Source: Ectobius pallidus
Taxonomy: Eukaryota > Arthropoda > Insecta > Blattodea > Ectobiidae
Reading direction: 5' to 3'
NCBI GenBank assembly: GCA_964059195.1
Contig: CAXKWD010000005.1
Coordinates: forward strand, 154,471,265-154,535,264
Length of the DNA stretch: 64,000 bases
The position numbers were made by a program, and so were the translations under genes. A model generated the notes under the pieces. That model had not been told where the DNA came from, did no database searches, and saw nothing but the letters and a program-made list of their open reading frames with translations. Below are positions 12,366 to 22,462 of this stretch, piece after piece. The stretch's first letter is position 1. Each line of letters opens with the position of its first letter.

Positions 12366-14351
12366 TTATTCTGCTCGAAACTTGTCACTGTATGTTGTAA
12401 GGCAGTAATAAAAGATGTATACAATCAGTCCAGTTGCAATGAAGAATGATGTGGATAAAATAAACAGATCCTATAAGAAAATAAATGAAAACACTCATAA
12501 TAATAATATTAATTACAAAAATAATAATAATAATACAATTACACAATTTTAGGGAGGGTAAAATGTTTATGGGTTGTGCAAACATTGCTAAATATTCTGC
12601 TTGATGGAGCATAATTCAGTAGACTATATAACATATACCGTAGTTCTGACCTAATGTACAAAGTGTAACTTGTGTGTGTATATATATATAGTAATTTTAA
12701 TTTCTGGTGCTACACAAAACTAATTTGGTATGAAACAAAACTTTTAATAATTTTGTGACTTTCTAGCTTATGCTATAATATAATGTATTAATTACTGCTA
12801 GTGTTATACACTGCTTTTACTTTTTAATGTGTAAATCATTAGTTAACATGAGAATTGATTTGCATTTGATAAATTCTTTCTAATCTCGTATTACCATAAA
12901 ATAGGTACTAAATTGTGCATTACTCCAGTACCGGTCAACCAATCTGGTCCAATATCAATAGGCTTCTTCCCATGGATGTTATAAATGAAAATTTGATAAA
13001 GCATATTTGAGTTATCGTGACTACAGACACATGGACAGACAGACATTTTCCCATCTCCCACACAATCTCATAAAGTATCATTCTGGCACCTAATAAATTT
13101 TTACATGCAATAGTGTATATTAAGAACATTAACATTTTCATATAGGTATCAATGCAAAGTAAGAAATTATTAGCACATAATATGTTGAAACTGTATTAAG
13201 AGATATGTGTCTAAATGTTTGTAACAATGTAGTAAATGTTGTGCCAAGTTAAAAAAAATTAGCATAACACACTAACAAGTTACTGAACAGATTACACTAA
13301 TAAGAATTCAACAGACTAATATGCTAAAGTTACATTTGTGTTTATATTGAGAATAACATCACAACAACAAATATAACATATGTGTCTACTCATAAGTAGG
13401 GACCAGAGTTTTATGCATTTCTAAAGCAGTGTGTTTTACATTGTTATGATTGCAGGAATAAATTTCCCTTAGCTAAGTGCCTCGTAGTTAATTTGTCATG
13501 GTAAAGAGCCAACTCATTTAAAGAGAGGACTTAAACTAATGGTGTATTAGCTAAGAGAGATTTTAATAGTATTCGGTAAGACTGGCCCTTAATATGATTA
13601 CAGTTTATGTTTTCCTTCTCTTTAAAACCCTGTGGAGAAAATGTGTTCTCTCTTACTGTACCAATAAATTTATCACATACCTTAAAAGCATTAGGATCAA
13701 GCTCCGATCTGTACTCATCCATCAATTTTAGTCTTCTCGTATTTTCTTTACATTTTACACCATCATGTCTTCCTGCAAATTTAAATACACTGACATTGAG
13801 AACTTGACTTATGACAAGTATAGCAATTATTTATAAGAACTCTCAATAGTTAATAATCTGCTTCATTGCCTAGCCTGATCGAAGATGTTTACAGATTTGT
13901 CTCCAAATAAACACTATTACTCCAGGCTAACTTATTTTTTTAATAATATGTACCGGTAGTTAATATTCACCAGTGTGGTATTGCATTGACCCAAACCAAA
14001 CAGATGACCCGATGTACCAGTTTTAAACTAAGATTTCTCACACTAACTATTATCTGTGACTATCATTGTTGCTGCATATTCCGCAAAGGCTTCCATATTT
14101 GTATATGGAATTTGGAATTTCCTGTTCCAAATTTTCAGAAGTAACCAATTAAAAAAAAGCTTTAAAAAGTTACTTCATTGGGTCAAAGTTTATGTTACCT
14201 ATATATATATTTTTATTTGATTTTTTTATTAGACATTCAAACGAAATTTAGTATCCCAAACTCGACTTACCAACTCTCTTTCTGTATTGATCCAGAGCAC
14301 TGTCTCTCCTATTGCGAGCCATCTCATTTATTTCAACACCAGCATCTGTTT
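12366..14351 (-). CDS. TRIQK-like small membrane protein, three coding exons
   Basis: Exons on the minus strand: 14351-14271 (acceptor ttttcttcag, ATG at 14322-14320, donor gtaagt), 13772-13681 (acceptor atttgcag, donor gtatgt) and 12470-12366 (acceptor ttcttatag, stop TAA at 12368-12366). Phases join perfectly (1, then 0), giving 82 residues. The N-terminus MARNRRDSALDQYRKRVG is followed by a basic charged stretch and one membrane helix (about residues 50-73, rich in I/F/Y), with a short tail ending DKFRAE. Order, length, the DQYRK motif near the N-terminus and the aromatic helix followed by LTT match vertebrate TRIQK (86 aa), a small ER membrane protein known from Xenopus and mammals. Only one clear QxxK motif is present here rather than three, so the assignment is to the family, not confirmed orthology. 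The exon with the ATG begins at an acceptor, so at least one 5' non-coding exon must lie at higher coordinates, possibly near 18 kb. Confidence 0.65.
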
Positions 14352-15234
14352 CTGAAGAAAAGTAAAAATAGCAAATAAAGGAGGAAAATAAACATTACCC
14401 TAAATTATAGGTTAAATAAAAAATCTCAATTTAAAATACTTTTTTATATTCACAACAGAGTTAAATAACAATACAATCCATTTCTGGTCATTTTTAAAAA
14501 TATATTTTTACAGACCTAGACATTAGCAGATCTGAAAGGTATTTTACTGTAGGGATTTCAATTTAACCAAGGTTTTACTGTACAGCTATATAAGTTAGTT
14601 ATTAACAGGTTTTCAGTTTTATTTTCTCTCGTTGAAATGAATGTATTATTATTAATTAGATGGTAAGGACTGACTCCTGAGATTTACACCATGTTTGTTT
14701 CGATTTTATTGTATTATTTTCCCTTGAAAAACATTGGATTAATGAGCTAATTTCATTTAGGAAGAGCAATGAATTGATGAACGTAGAAAATAATATTTAA
14801 ATCACTCTTACCATGTTCCATCTTGATATCTTTCAGGAAACAGGAAGATTGTAGGAATTTCAAAGCAAATTATTAGATAAGACATACTTCCAGTCATTAC
14901 TGCCAACTTGTGGCAACAAGAGGAAAACTTGTAGTGCTGTGACTTACTATTTTGATTCTTGCTTAGATCAGATGAATTGGATCATGTTTATTGAATATCA
15001 ATAAGCTTTATAAAATGATTTAATCAAAGGCATTTCATGGTTGGAATAAGTGGGGTGGTTGTTTCAGGCTCTGTGCTGAAGGTGGAAAGAGTTAGGTCCT
15101 TCGGGAAAAGTAACATGTTTACTATTTCTAATTCATTCTTAGAATTCAAAATAAAAACGAAAATCATCTCAAAAGATAAATATGTCAAATTCTAATCAAC
15201 AAGAAATTAATGTACATTTAAAAGACTTTTTAAA
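14352..15234. other. Presumed 5' intron of the TRIQK-like gene, nothing recognised
   Basis: AT-rich sequence upstream of the first coding exon of the TRIQK-like gene. No exon, RNA gene or mobile element could be supported. Confidence 0.35.
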
Positions 15235-15430
15235 GTGGATAAAAGTTAAAATATAAAAACACGACGTTTCAACTCTACCTTTGAGTCTTCCTCAGGTGAC
15301 AATTCATACTACACTGCTCAGGAGGAAGATTGAGTTACCATGACGAAATTCAGTCTTCCCCCTGAATTGTCACCTGAGGAAAACTCAGAGGTAGAGATGA
15401 AACGTGTTTTTATATTTTAACTTTTATACA
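15235..15430. mobile_element. Foldback repeat with long inverted arms
   Basis: Two arms of about 85 bp (roughly 15235-15320 and 15350-15430) are inverted copies: gataaaagttaaaatataaa at the left, its complement at the right. Each arm contains CTGAGGA and GAAAC strings bracketing a possible short stem. No ORF. It resembles a pair of Penelope-like ends arranged head to head or a foldback MITE. Confidence 0.6.
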
Positions 15431-16978
15431 CTGACAAAAATCATTTTAAAACATCTTTTAATTGTATGTGAAATGGTGGAATTCAGGACCAATATGGATG
15501 TTTTATTAAATTATTGTCGGTAGGTACCTCCAAAAACTTATTTCTGACAATTGTTAAAATTTGTAGCACTTTTTAAGTTCATTTTATGTAAAAACAAGAT
15601 ACTATACATCACTTTAAGCAGCGATCTGTGTAATTTAAAGTAATATGTTTAACACACTTTTCCTGCAAACTGCATTTTCCCAGGGGGTCAAGACATGGTA
15701 ATATATTTTGTTGCAGAAGGAAGAAATCCTAATGAATAAGTAGAAGGGAGCACAGAGTATTTAGAAATCTAGAATTTATGCACTAAAACACCTAATATCA
15801 ACTGCAGCCTGTACTGTGGTTTGCATCAGTCTGGGACTCACGTTAGGGACTTAAACAAAAGAAAATAATAACTGTTGTGTTGTGGAAGGAATGTTTCATT
15901 CCTGATGCATGATTGATTGATTAAATTTTATGGAAACCACAGTGCATAAATTCCACATTTCAAAATACTCTGTGCTTAATCCTACTTTACTTATACATTG
16001 TGATTTCTTCCTTCCTTAAAAAAATAAATACCAGGGCTTGACACTAAAACCATTTCCCTGACGTTTCAAAAGCTAACTTACTGTTCACAGAATTTTTTGA
16101 AATTTTTTGTGCAAGGTGCCATATAGCCTATATAATTTACAAGAACCATGTCTCTTTTTTTTTTAATTATTTTGCCTACAAAAAATAATTGGAAGTTAAA
16201 ATACCTGCAAAATCTATTAGATAAATTTAAATGGAAATAAAAAAAAAAAATTTTAACTACGTTCTTGGCGATAGTCAATTCTGTATTTCTGTCTTTAAGT
16301 TTTAAAATTAATTTTTAAAAAAGCGTAATGAAAATGTAGCCATGTACACTAAAGGAAGAATATTGAATATGTCCACTTTTTCTCCCTTTTTAACCCCTTC
16401 AGTGCTGAATTTATATATTCATAATTTAAGCGTTCGAGAAAATCATCAATGAATTATAAATTTTAATTCAACACGAAAATTTTTAGAGTAATAGCTGGTT
16501 TCCATGAATGACAACAGTAATACAAAAAAAAAATTCTCACATTTTAATATAATTATATTATTAATTTTACAAATTTTTGCTATTGAATATTCTTAATTCT
16601 GGATTCATGTAATTTTTTTATGGTGACGAATTTATTATACATCAGTAGCTGTGAAAAGTTTAAAGCTTTACCTACCCCCAAGTAGAGGCAATTAAATCTA
16701 ATTTTAGGTCAAAATCTAACTAAAGCAACCATGAGAGCAAATATACAAAAGATTACACCTGTAGTACAGATTTATGAAGTCTTACAAACAATTTAAACTA
16801 GAAGTGTGTTACTAATATATTCATATCTCATATATATGGGAATATTCCTTTGAAAATATTATCCAAACTCCGCAAAGTAAAGTTATCAGTCTAGCTTCAA
16901 GTATCTCTTCATGTGAGCTGCATATAAACATTAAAACATTCCATATAACTTAATAAAGAAGTTACGGTGTAATGAATG
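15431..16978. other. Non-coding stretch, nothing recognised
   Basis: AT-rich with homopolymer runs (poly-T near 16156, poly-A near 16240). No gene, TIR pair or tRNA-like head found. Confidence 0.35.
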
Positions 16979-17612
16979 AATGTCTTTGTGTAATAATATA
17001 GAAATTATGGTGTAATGAATATTATGAGGCACTTATGGTATTTGCATATTGAAAACTTGTGTTTGTTTTCACAGGGGCATCTGTCGTGAATTTGGTGTAC
17101 AGGTTGGTCGTCTGCTGACTTTGGCATTCCTTGTCTTCAGTGCAGGGATGTTTATTTCAAGTACTGCATTTTTGCCATCAACGTTTTCAATGTAAGCGTG
17201 CTTTGATTTTATTTTTAATTGATATTGCAGTAAAGCCCCTTGTAAACAAAACTTAGACTGAATTTTTTCCCCTTAAAAGAGATGTTTGCTTCAAAAATTA
17301 AAAATCCACTGAATTATAGATATTGTATAATAATTTATGTCTTCAACACATTTTGTATGAACAACACAATTCAGTGAGTGAGTTTCAACACAAAGGGTAA
17401 TAAAATAACAACGAAAGGAATTTTAAGAAGTTGAGAACAAAACATGAGTTCATCAAGAACTGTGATTACATCATTACACCAAGAAACGATGCTCATGTTG
17501 ATAAATTTAATTTCTAGATGTTATTAGTGAGTAAATTCTTATTAGTGCAAACTTATCTCTTTATTAAATTCTCCTCACTGTGAAATTAGCAGACACAATT
17601 AAAAGGTGGTTT
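16979..17612 (+). repeat. Direct segmental duplicate of the ALG9 exon 4 region
   Basis: This block aligns collinearly with 33420-33967 plus 34818-34882. It shares the upstream intron (atgtctttgtgtaataatat), the exon and the downstream intron to aaaaggtggttt, at roughly 85-90 percent by eye. The copy at 33 kb contains an extra 850-bp repeat insertion (33968-34817) that is absent here, so the duplication predates that insertion, or this copy keeps the empty site. Confidence 0.85.
17075..17191 (+). pseudogene. ALG9: Duplicate of ALG9 exon 4
   Basis: 117 bp against 114 bp in the exon at 33518-33631, because of an in-frame extra CTG (Leu) after the VGR residues. The acceptor (ttttcacag) and donor (gtaagc) are both kept and the frame is open. 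It encodes the membrane segment ending FLPSTFSM. It lies 11.6 kb upstream of ALG9 exon 1, outside the predicted transcript. It is therefore classed as a duplicated orphan exon rather than a used alternative exon. It could be expressed only if an upstream ALG9 promoter exists. Confidence 0.8.
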
Positions 17613-17868
17613 CAATTTGGGAAGCAAAAGTTACGTGGTCAAAAAATAATTTATATTTTCCTCTGCTGGCAAAAAGGGATTATTAAGAATTTGGCATTTA
17701 TTTGTTGCGCTTTTGACTTGTGCAATTGATGAGTTTAAAAATGTTCACTCCAATAATATTTACTCTTCCCTCCTCAATAAGTAGGTAGTAGGCAACTAAA
17801 AACATCTGAAAACATCATTAAAATTTACTACTTCAGACCCTCTGAAAATGACGCTATATGAAACGGTA

Positions 17869-18013
17869 CTGTCCGTGCATTTAGACGTGAGCACTGTAAA
17901 CACAATGCGCAGTGGGATCAGTCATCACGTAATTCATACTAGCAACACACTCCCCTTCCGTCCGCCCTATGTCTGTGGCGCATGCAAGTGCTCACGTCTA
18001 AATGCACAGGCTG
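17869..18013. mobile_element. Short MITE, 145 bp
   Basis: Inverted ends: left CTGTCCGTGCATTTAGACGT, right end reversed CAGCCTGTGCATTTAGACGT, continuing with gagcact. TA dinucleotides flank both sides (17867-17868, 18014-18015). GC-richer than its surroundings, no ORF. Confidence 0.7.
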
Positions 18014-18508
18014 TACTTTGAAGGGATGAGGATCTTAATTAATTAATTTTTTTCTTTTTTCTGAAAATGTGTCTTGAAAAATATAAATTTCATGAGCACC
18101 ACTGTAGTTTATTATTTGGTAGCCCTATGCAATATAACACTTTTAGACCTACTTGATATCCTGCTTAAAATATTTGCAATTCTGTCTTCACCACGTATCA
18201 CAAAATTATGACACGTATCGTAGATATTCCGCTTTGTCAGAAAGCAATGTCAGAACTTTTGACCTCTTACAAACATTCGACATAGCACATTTTAAATGTT
18301 TATATTGGCTGTCGCTTTTCAGTCACACTTAGCATTAGTTTGTCTGTATGCCTAACTTTCTCATTTATTTGCGAACTGCCAACATTGAATCCTATCTGAT
18401 CGTTTTACAGTGTTATTTTTCACCGATGTCAAATGTCAAGATATCAAAACAAAACATTTGTGTTCTGCTTCTCCCCTCCCCCTGACAGGTCACCTGTGTG
18501 ATTCGAAG
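18014..18508. promoter_or_regulatory. Possible 5' region of the TRIQK-like gene, once contiguous with the ALG9 promoter
   Basis: Before the LINE insertion this segment joined directly to 28527 onward, so it lay within about 0.75 kb of the ALG9 start codon. It is less AT-rich than the intergenic DNA further left and contains CT-rich tracts and possible minus-strand donors (caggtgacc near 18492). A first exon of the minus-strand TRIQK-like gene could lie here. This is inference from position, and no promoter motif is decisive. Confidence 0.25.
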
Positions 18509-18520
18509 ATTGCTTAACTT
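18509..18520. repeat. Target site duplication, left copy
   Basis: attgcttaactt, repeated perfectly at 28515-28526, brackets the outer LINE. The adjacent (CTT)n on the plus strand is the (AAG)n tail of the minus-strand element. Confidence 0.85.
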
Positions 18521-18645
18521 CTTCTTCTTCTTCTTCTTCTTCTTTTATTTTGTGAAGCCTCTCTACACCCAGGTAGTTGCAGCTTCGTGGAGTATAAAGG
18601 AAGGTGTGTGAACAAAGTGTTTGTATGGAGTGGGAAGTGGGTGTT

Positions 18646-21060
18646 TCAAATTTTCATTTTACAATTTACTATATGTTTATGTATTAATCGGCTTATGTGT
18701 TTTTCGTCATTGTATATAAGGGAAGGAATATGCCATGGACCAAGGCCTTTTGTTTTGTAAATTTGTGCATGAAAAATATCATTTTGTTGTTTATATTGTG
18801 AGCAACCTAAAAGGATATGATTTACGTCTCCTATGTCACCACAGTCACAGTGGGGGGTGGCTCTCCTTTTAATTTTGAATAAATATTGTGGTGTAATGGC
18901 AACATGAAACTTGATTTTGGAAATTAAAGATACAGCAAATCGCGGAGTGTTAGTATTGTAAAACCAAGGTTTACTGTTGTAGTGGATGTTTTGTGCTTTA
19001 AGTGATTTAGTGGAAGCGATGATTGCATCGGAAATGGGGATAAGAAAAGTGTGGAGTGTGTTTTGACGTGTAGCGGCTTTAGCAAGTGTATCTGCTATTT
19101 CATTGCCCTTAATGTTGTGGTGTGCCGGGATCCAGAGAAGTGTGATGTGATTATGTCGTTGGTGTGTTTGTTTATGTATTAGGTATTTGCAGTTTGTTTC
19201 CCACCATCCCAGCTGGGGATGAGTGTGGCCGGTTGCTATGTTTTGAATAGCACTTTGGGAATCCGTACAGATGAAAATGTGGGCATTAGTTGTATTGATG
19301 GAAATTAGTGCCTGACGGATAGCAATAACTTCGGCCGTGTAGTTGGAAAATTCAGGACGAAGAGGGAATTGTTGTGTGGTGTTAGTGTTTTGGTGGTAGT
19401 AAGCAGCTCCTACCCCCTCTGGGGTTTTAGATCCATCAGTAAAGTAGAGATGTATATTAGGATAGTCGTGCAACTGACGATATTGTGTTAAATAATTTTG
19501 AAATTTGCATTCCAGATGCTGGTCAGTTTTGTGGAATTCATCCATATGAACGTTAACAGGGTGAAAGAGGACATCATAATCTAGAAAATAGATTGGAGGG
19601 CGAGGAAATTTTTGCATTTGTTGATTGTCATAGAATTGAGAGAATATAGAGAGAAAAGGGGGTAGTTGCAGAAATGCTGGAAGGAGATGTTGCATACGTT
19701 TGCGATGCAAGTGCAGTACCTTATTGTATAGTGGAGTTTGCGTGTGGTGGAAAAGGTGTCCAATAGTTTTAATGGTTGTGATTTGTTGTCTGTAGGTATA
19801 AGGATGTAAGTGTAATTCATGAAACAGCTTTGTCATTTTGGGGTTGCCAGAGACACCAAGTATGTGTTTGGCAATGTTATAAATTTGCGATTGGATTTTG
19901 TTTTGCCAATATTTAGAGGGACTTGTAATAATGAGATTGCCGTATGTGAGTTTTGATTGAATAAGGTTCTGGTATAAATGTAGCATATGGGTGGGATGGA
20001 AACCCCATTTTGTCCCGGCAATATATTTAAAAATGCAACTAGCTGATTGAAGAGCAGCATGTGTATGCTGAAAATGCACATTCCATTTAAGATTGTGTGT
20101 TAAATGCATTCCTAGGTATTTGGTGGTGTGTGTAATAGGTATTGGAATATGATCAATATGAAAGTGAGGTTGATTAGTCATTTTGCTTTTTCGAAAAAGA
20201 ATAGTATGGCTTTTTTCAGGGTTAATTGTAAATCCCAATTGCTTAACCTGAAAGATCAGGGTGTCAAGATCCTTTTGTTCCGTGGTATAATTATATTTAA
20301 GTGAGTTATCTACTTTCGAGTACAACACCATATCGTCAGCATATAGAAGTAGTTGACTTTTGTTATAGGGAGTGTGGGTGAGAGTGTGAATGTATAATAC
20401 AAAAAGAATGGGGCTGAGTGAGGATCCTTGGGGCAAGCCAATGGAGGTGAAACGAGAGAGCTGATAGGAAAAGAAAGGGGGAAAAGATATTTGTCTGTCG
20501 GTTAGGAGGCGAAGGACGGTATGACTGAAAATCTCCGGAATGTGGAGAGTCGTGAGAGTGTTTAATAGTGTGGGAAGGAGTACTGAGTCATACGCGTTTC
20601 GTAAGTCTAAGAAATGTGCCAAGAGTGCCTTGCGTTGTGTCCATGCGCTATAAATTTCAGTAAGAAGATGTAGTAAGGCATGGTTTGTTCCTTGGCCTCG
20701 TCTATACCCGTATTGATGTAATGGCCATTGTCCATATCGCTCTAAGTGAAATATTAATCGATGGGTGAGGATTTTTTCAAAGATTTTTCGGAGAGTATTA
20801 CTGAGTATAATGGGACGGTAACTAGAGGCGTTTGTGTCTGTTTTATTGGGTTTCAATATCGGAATGACATAGAATTGTTGCCAAGAGTGCGGAATGTGGG
20901 ATGTATGGAGGGTGTTATTAAAAATATTTATTAGTAGAGTAATAGTTATGTCAGGAAGGTGGTCAATCATATTATAAGTGATGCCATCCGGTCCTGGTGC
21001 AGTAGATTGTTTTTTCCTTCTGATAACTGCTTGAAATTCATTGGCGCTAGTGGCGTTGGT
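18646..21060 (-). CDS. LINE ORF2, C-terminal part: reverse transcriptase and RNase H
   Basis: Open from the junction with the inserted CR1-like LINE (near 21060-21090) to the stop at 18646. The residues just inside the junction include the typical TAPGPDGI block. Counting from the Met at 20970, RT covers about residues 30-330: SSYRPI, the LDLRNAYDSV block, GLPQGSSLSP and the catalytic YADD at 210-213. An RNase H domain follows at about 505-640 with TDGSK, TAEV, CTDSQSA and GNEIAD carrying the acidic residues. A C-terminal CxC-HIL-C zinc-binding motif closes the protein. The Met at 20970 is internal, because the true N-terminus lies beyond the insertion at 26777. No stops or frameshifts within this part. 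Confidence 0.88.
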   Translation of the reverse strand, partial: TNATSANEFQAVIRRKKQSTAPGPDGITYNMIDHLPDITITLLINIFNNTLHTSHIPHSWQQFYVIPILKPNKTDTNASSYRPIILSNTLRKIFEKILTHRLIFHLERYGQWPLHQYGYRRGQGTNHALLHLLTEIYSAWTQRKALLAHFLDLRNAYDSVLLPTLLNTLTTLHIPEIFSHTVLRLLTDRQISFPPFFSYQLSRFTSIGLPQGSSLSPILFVLYIHTLTHTPYNKSQLLLYADDMVLYSKVDNSLKYNYTTEQKDLDTLIFQVKQLGFTINPEKSHTILFRKSKMTNQPHFHIDHIPIPITHTTKYLGMHLTHNLKWNVHFQHTHAALQSASCIFKYIAGTKWGFHPTHMLHLYQNLIQSKLTYGNLIITSPSKYWQNKIQSQIYNIAKHILGVSGNPKMTKLFHELHLHPYTYRQQITTIKTIGHLFHHTQTPLYNKVLHLHRKRMQHLLPAFLQLPPFLSIFSQFYDNQQMQKFPRPPIYFLDYDVLFHPVNVHMDEFHKTDQHLECKFQNYLTQYRQLHDYPNIHLYFTDGSKTPEGVGAAYYHQNTNTTQQFPLRPEFSNYTAEVIAIRQALISINTTNAHIFICTDSQSAIQNIATGHTHPQLGWWETNCKYLIHKQTHQRHNHITLLWIPAHHNIKGNEIADTLAKAATRQNTLHTFLIPISDAIIASTKSLKAQNIHYNSKPWFYNTNTPRFAVSLISKIKFHVAITPQYLFKIKRRATPHCDCGDIGDVNHILLGCSQYKQQNDIFHAQIYKTKGLGPWHIPSLIYNDEKHISRLIHKHIVNCKMKI

Positions 21061-21422
21061 GTGTGAGGACGTGCTCTGTGCGAGCTCCGAGAATTTGTAT
21101 ATTTTTAAATATTAGTGAGCTATTATTTGAGCTGTAACTTTTATATATTATTACAGGTAGTATACTTTTGTTCTCCAAACATAAATTTTAACCATATATT
21201 AATTTTAAAGCCTTCATTTAGTAACTTCAAAAAGTCAATAGCCTACTGGTAGTTAGTCCGCCATTTTGTTACCCGCGAAATCAGCTGTTCACACACACTA
21301 GCCACTACTTGCTACGAACATTAATTATTGCCTTGCTTTTTTTTTTCTTTTTTTATTGTGCCTTGTTATAACCTGCTTTGTATTTACTAACATTTTTCTT
21401 TTATTCTATTTCTTAGGACAAT

Positions 21423-22436
21423 TTGGAAATGGCGATTGAAGAGTTATGTGGTAACTGTTGTACAGCTGTTTCTGATGGTATTCAGTGTGACTCATGTGAT
21501 GTTTGGTATCACTTTGTTTGTTCTAGGGTATGTGCCGACGACGCTCCTGATGGCGATTGGTTCTGCAAGCTGTGTATGAAGAATAGGGAAATTAATGATT
21601 TGAAATATGTTATTGATTTATTACAGGAGGATGTCCGATCTCTGAATGAGAAACTTAATGTAACTTCTTTTTCCAAGGTAGAGTCCTTCTCAGAGGTAGT
21701 GCAGAGACCCAAAGGAAGACCGTCAAGCAGCAACGTGTCACCCTTGCAGAAGACTTATAGCCCTGTAGCTACTAATAATCGATTCTCTGTTTTAGTTGGC
21801 CTAGAGGAAGTGGAATCCCCAGCTGAGCCAACTGTAGCACCCAGGCAAGCCAAGAAGGAGCATAGGCCTAGTAGTAATAATAAGAAAAAGATCCTTGTTC
21901 TAGGTAGCAGCCACGCCAGACATATGGGAACTACCCTGCAAGATGCTGTTGGAGAGAACTTCAAAGTTGAATGTATATGTAAGCCTAATGCTGAATTTAG
22001 AGATGTGATTTCAGGTATAAAGGAGCTGTCTAAAGGCTTCTCAAAGGACGACCACATAGTGATTGTGGGAGGTGGCGGTAACAGCCTAGACAGAGACCCC
22101 AGCTTTGATATCGAGCAGGATCTACGCAGCATCTCCAGCAGCAGCTCTCACACTAATATAAATTTTGTTGAATTGTTTCACAGGTATGATAAGCCGTCGC
22201 TTCGAGACAAGGTGAAAGCTGTGAACGACAAGCTGTGGAACTTCTCTGCTAATAATGGTAATATCAATGTTTTGTCTGTTAACAGCATAAGAAGAGAAGA
22301 ATACACCAGGCATGGACTCCACCTCAACTCTCGAGGGAAGAAGACTCTGGCAAAGCTGATTGCTGAAGAATTTAATTGTAACAGGCCTATTCCTGTCATA
22401 GTTGGTGGCTCCTCTCGTTTTTTAGGGAGATTTTAG
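21423..22436 (+). CDS. CR1-like LINE ORF1: PHD finger plus SGNH-esterase-like domain
   Basis: The reading frame opens at 21423 and the first in-frame ATG is at 21429. Residues 9-51 form a C4HC3 PHD-type zinc finger (CGNC, CDSC, WYHFVC, WFCKLC). A short coiled stretch follows (about 55-80), then a low-complexity linker. Residues 150-325 look like an SGNH/GDSL hydrolase core: ILVLGSSHARHMG with the nucleophile Ser block, a GGGGN segment and HLNSRGKKTL with the catalytic His. PHD plus esterase ORF1 proteins are known from CR1-group LINEs. The frame ends RFLGRF then TAG, and a slippery heptamer lies just before (22418-22424). Confidence 0.85.
   Translation: MEMAIEELCGNCCTAVSDGIQCDSCDVWYHFVCSRVCADDAPDGDWFCKLCMKNREINDLKYVIDLLQEDVRSLNEKLNVTSFSKVESFSEVVQRPKGRPSSSNVSPLQKTYSPVATNNRFSVLVGLEEVESPAEPTVAPRQAKKEHRPSSNNKKKILVLGSSHARHMGTTLQDAVGENFKVECICKPNAEFRDVISGIKELSKGFSKDDHIVIVGGGGNSLDRDPSFDIEQDLRSISSSSSHTNINFVELFHRYDKPSLRDKVKAVNDKLWNFSANNGNINVLSVNSIRREEYTRHGLHLNSRGKKTLAKLIAEEFNCNRPIPVIVGGSSRFLGRF
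22418..22424 (+). promoter_or_regulatory. Candidate -1 ribosomal frameshift slippery site
   Basis: The ORF1 reading cgT TTT TTA ggg places T TTT TTA in the exact X XXY YYZ register, four codons before the ORF1 stop (22434-22436). The -1 frame is open from 22382, passes the ORF1 stop and runs without a stop into ORF2. No AUG precedes the endonuclease domain in the ORF2 frame: the first Met codon is at 22718, inside the domain. No strong downstream stem is visible by eye, which is the main weakness. Confidence 0.55.
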
Positions 22437-22462
22437 ATGAAAGGGAACAACAACTTACATAC

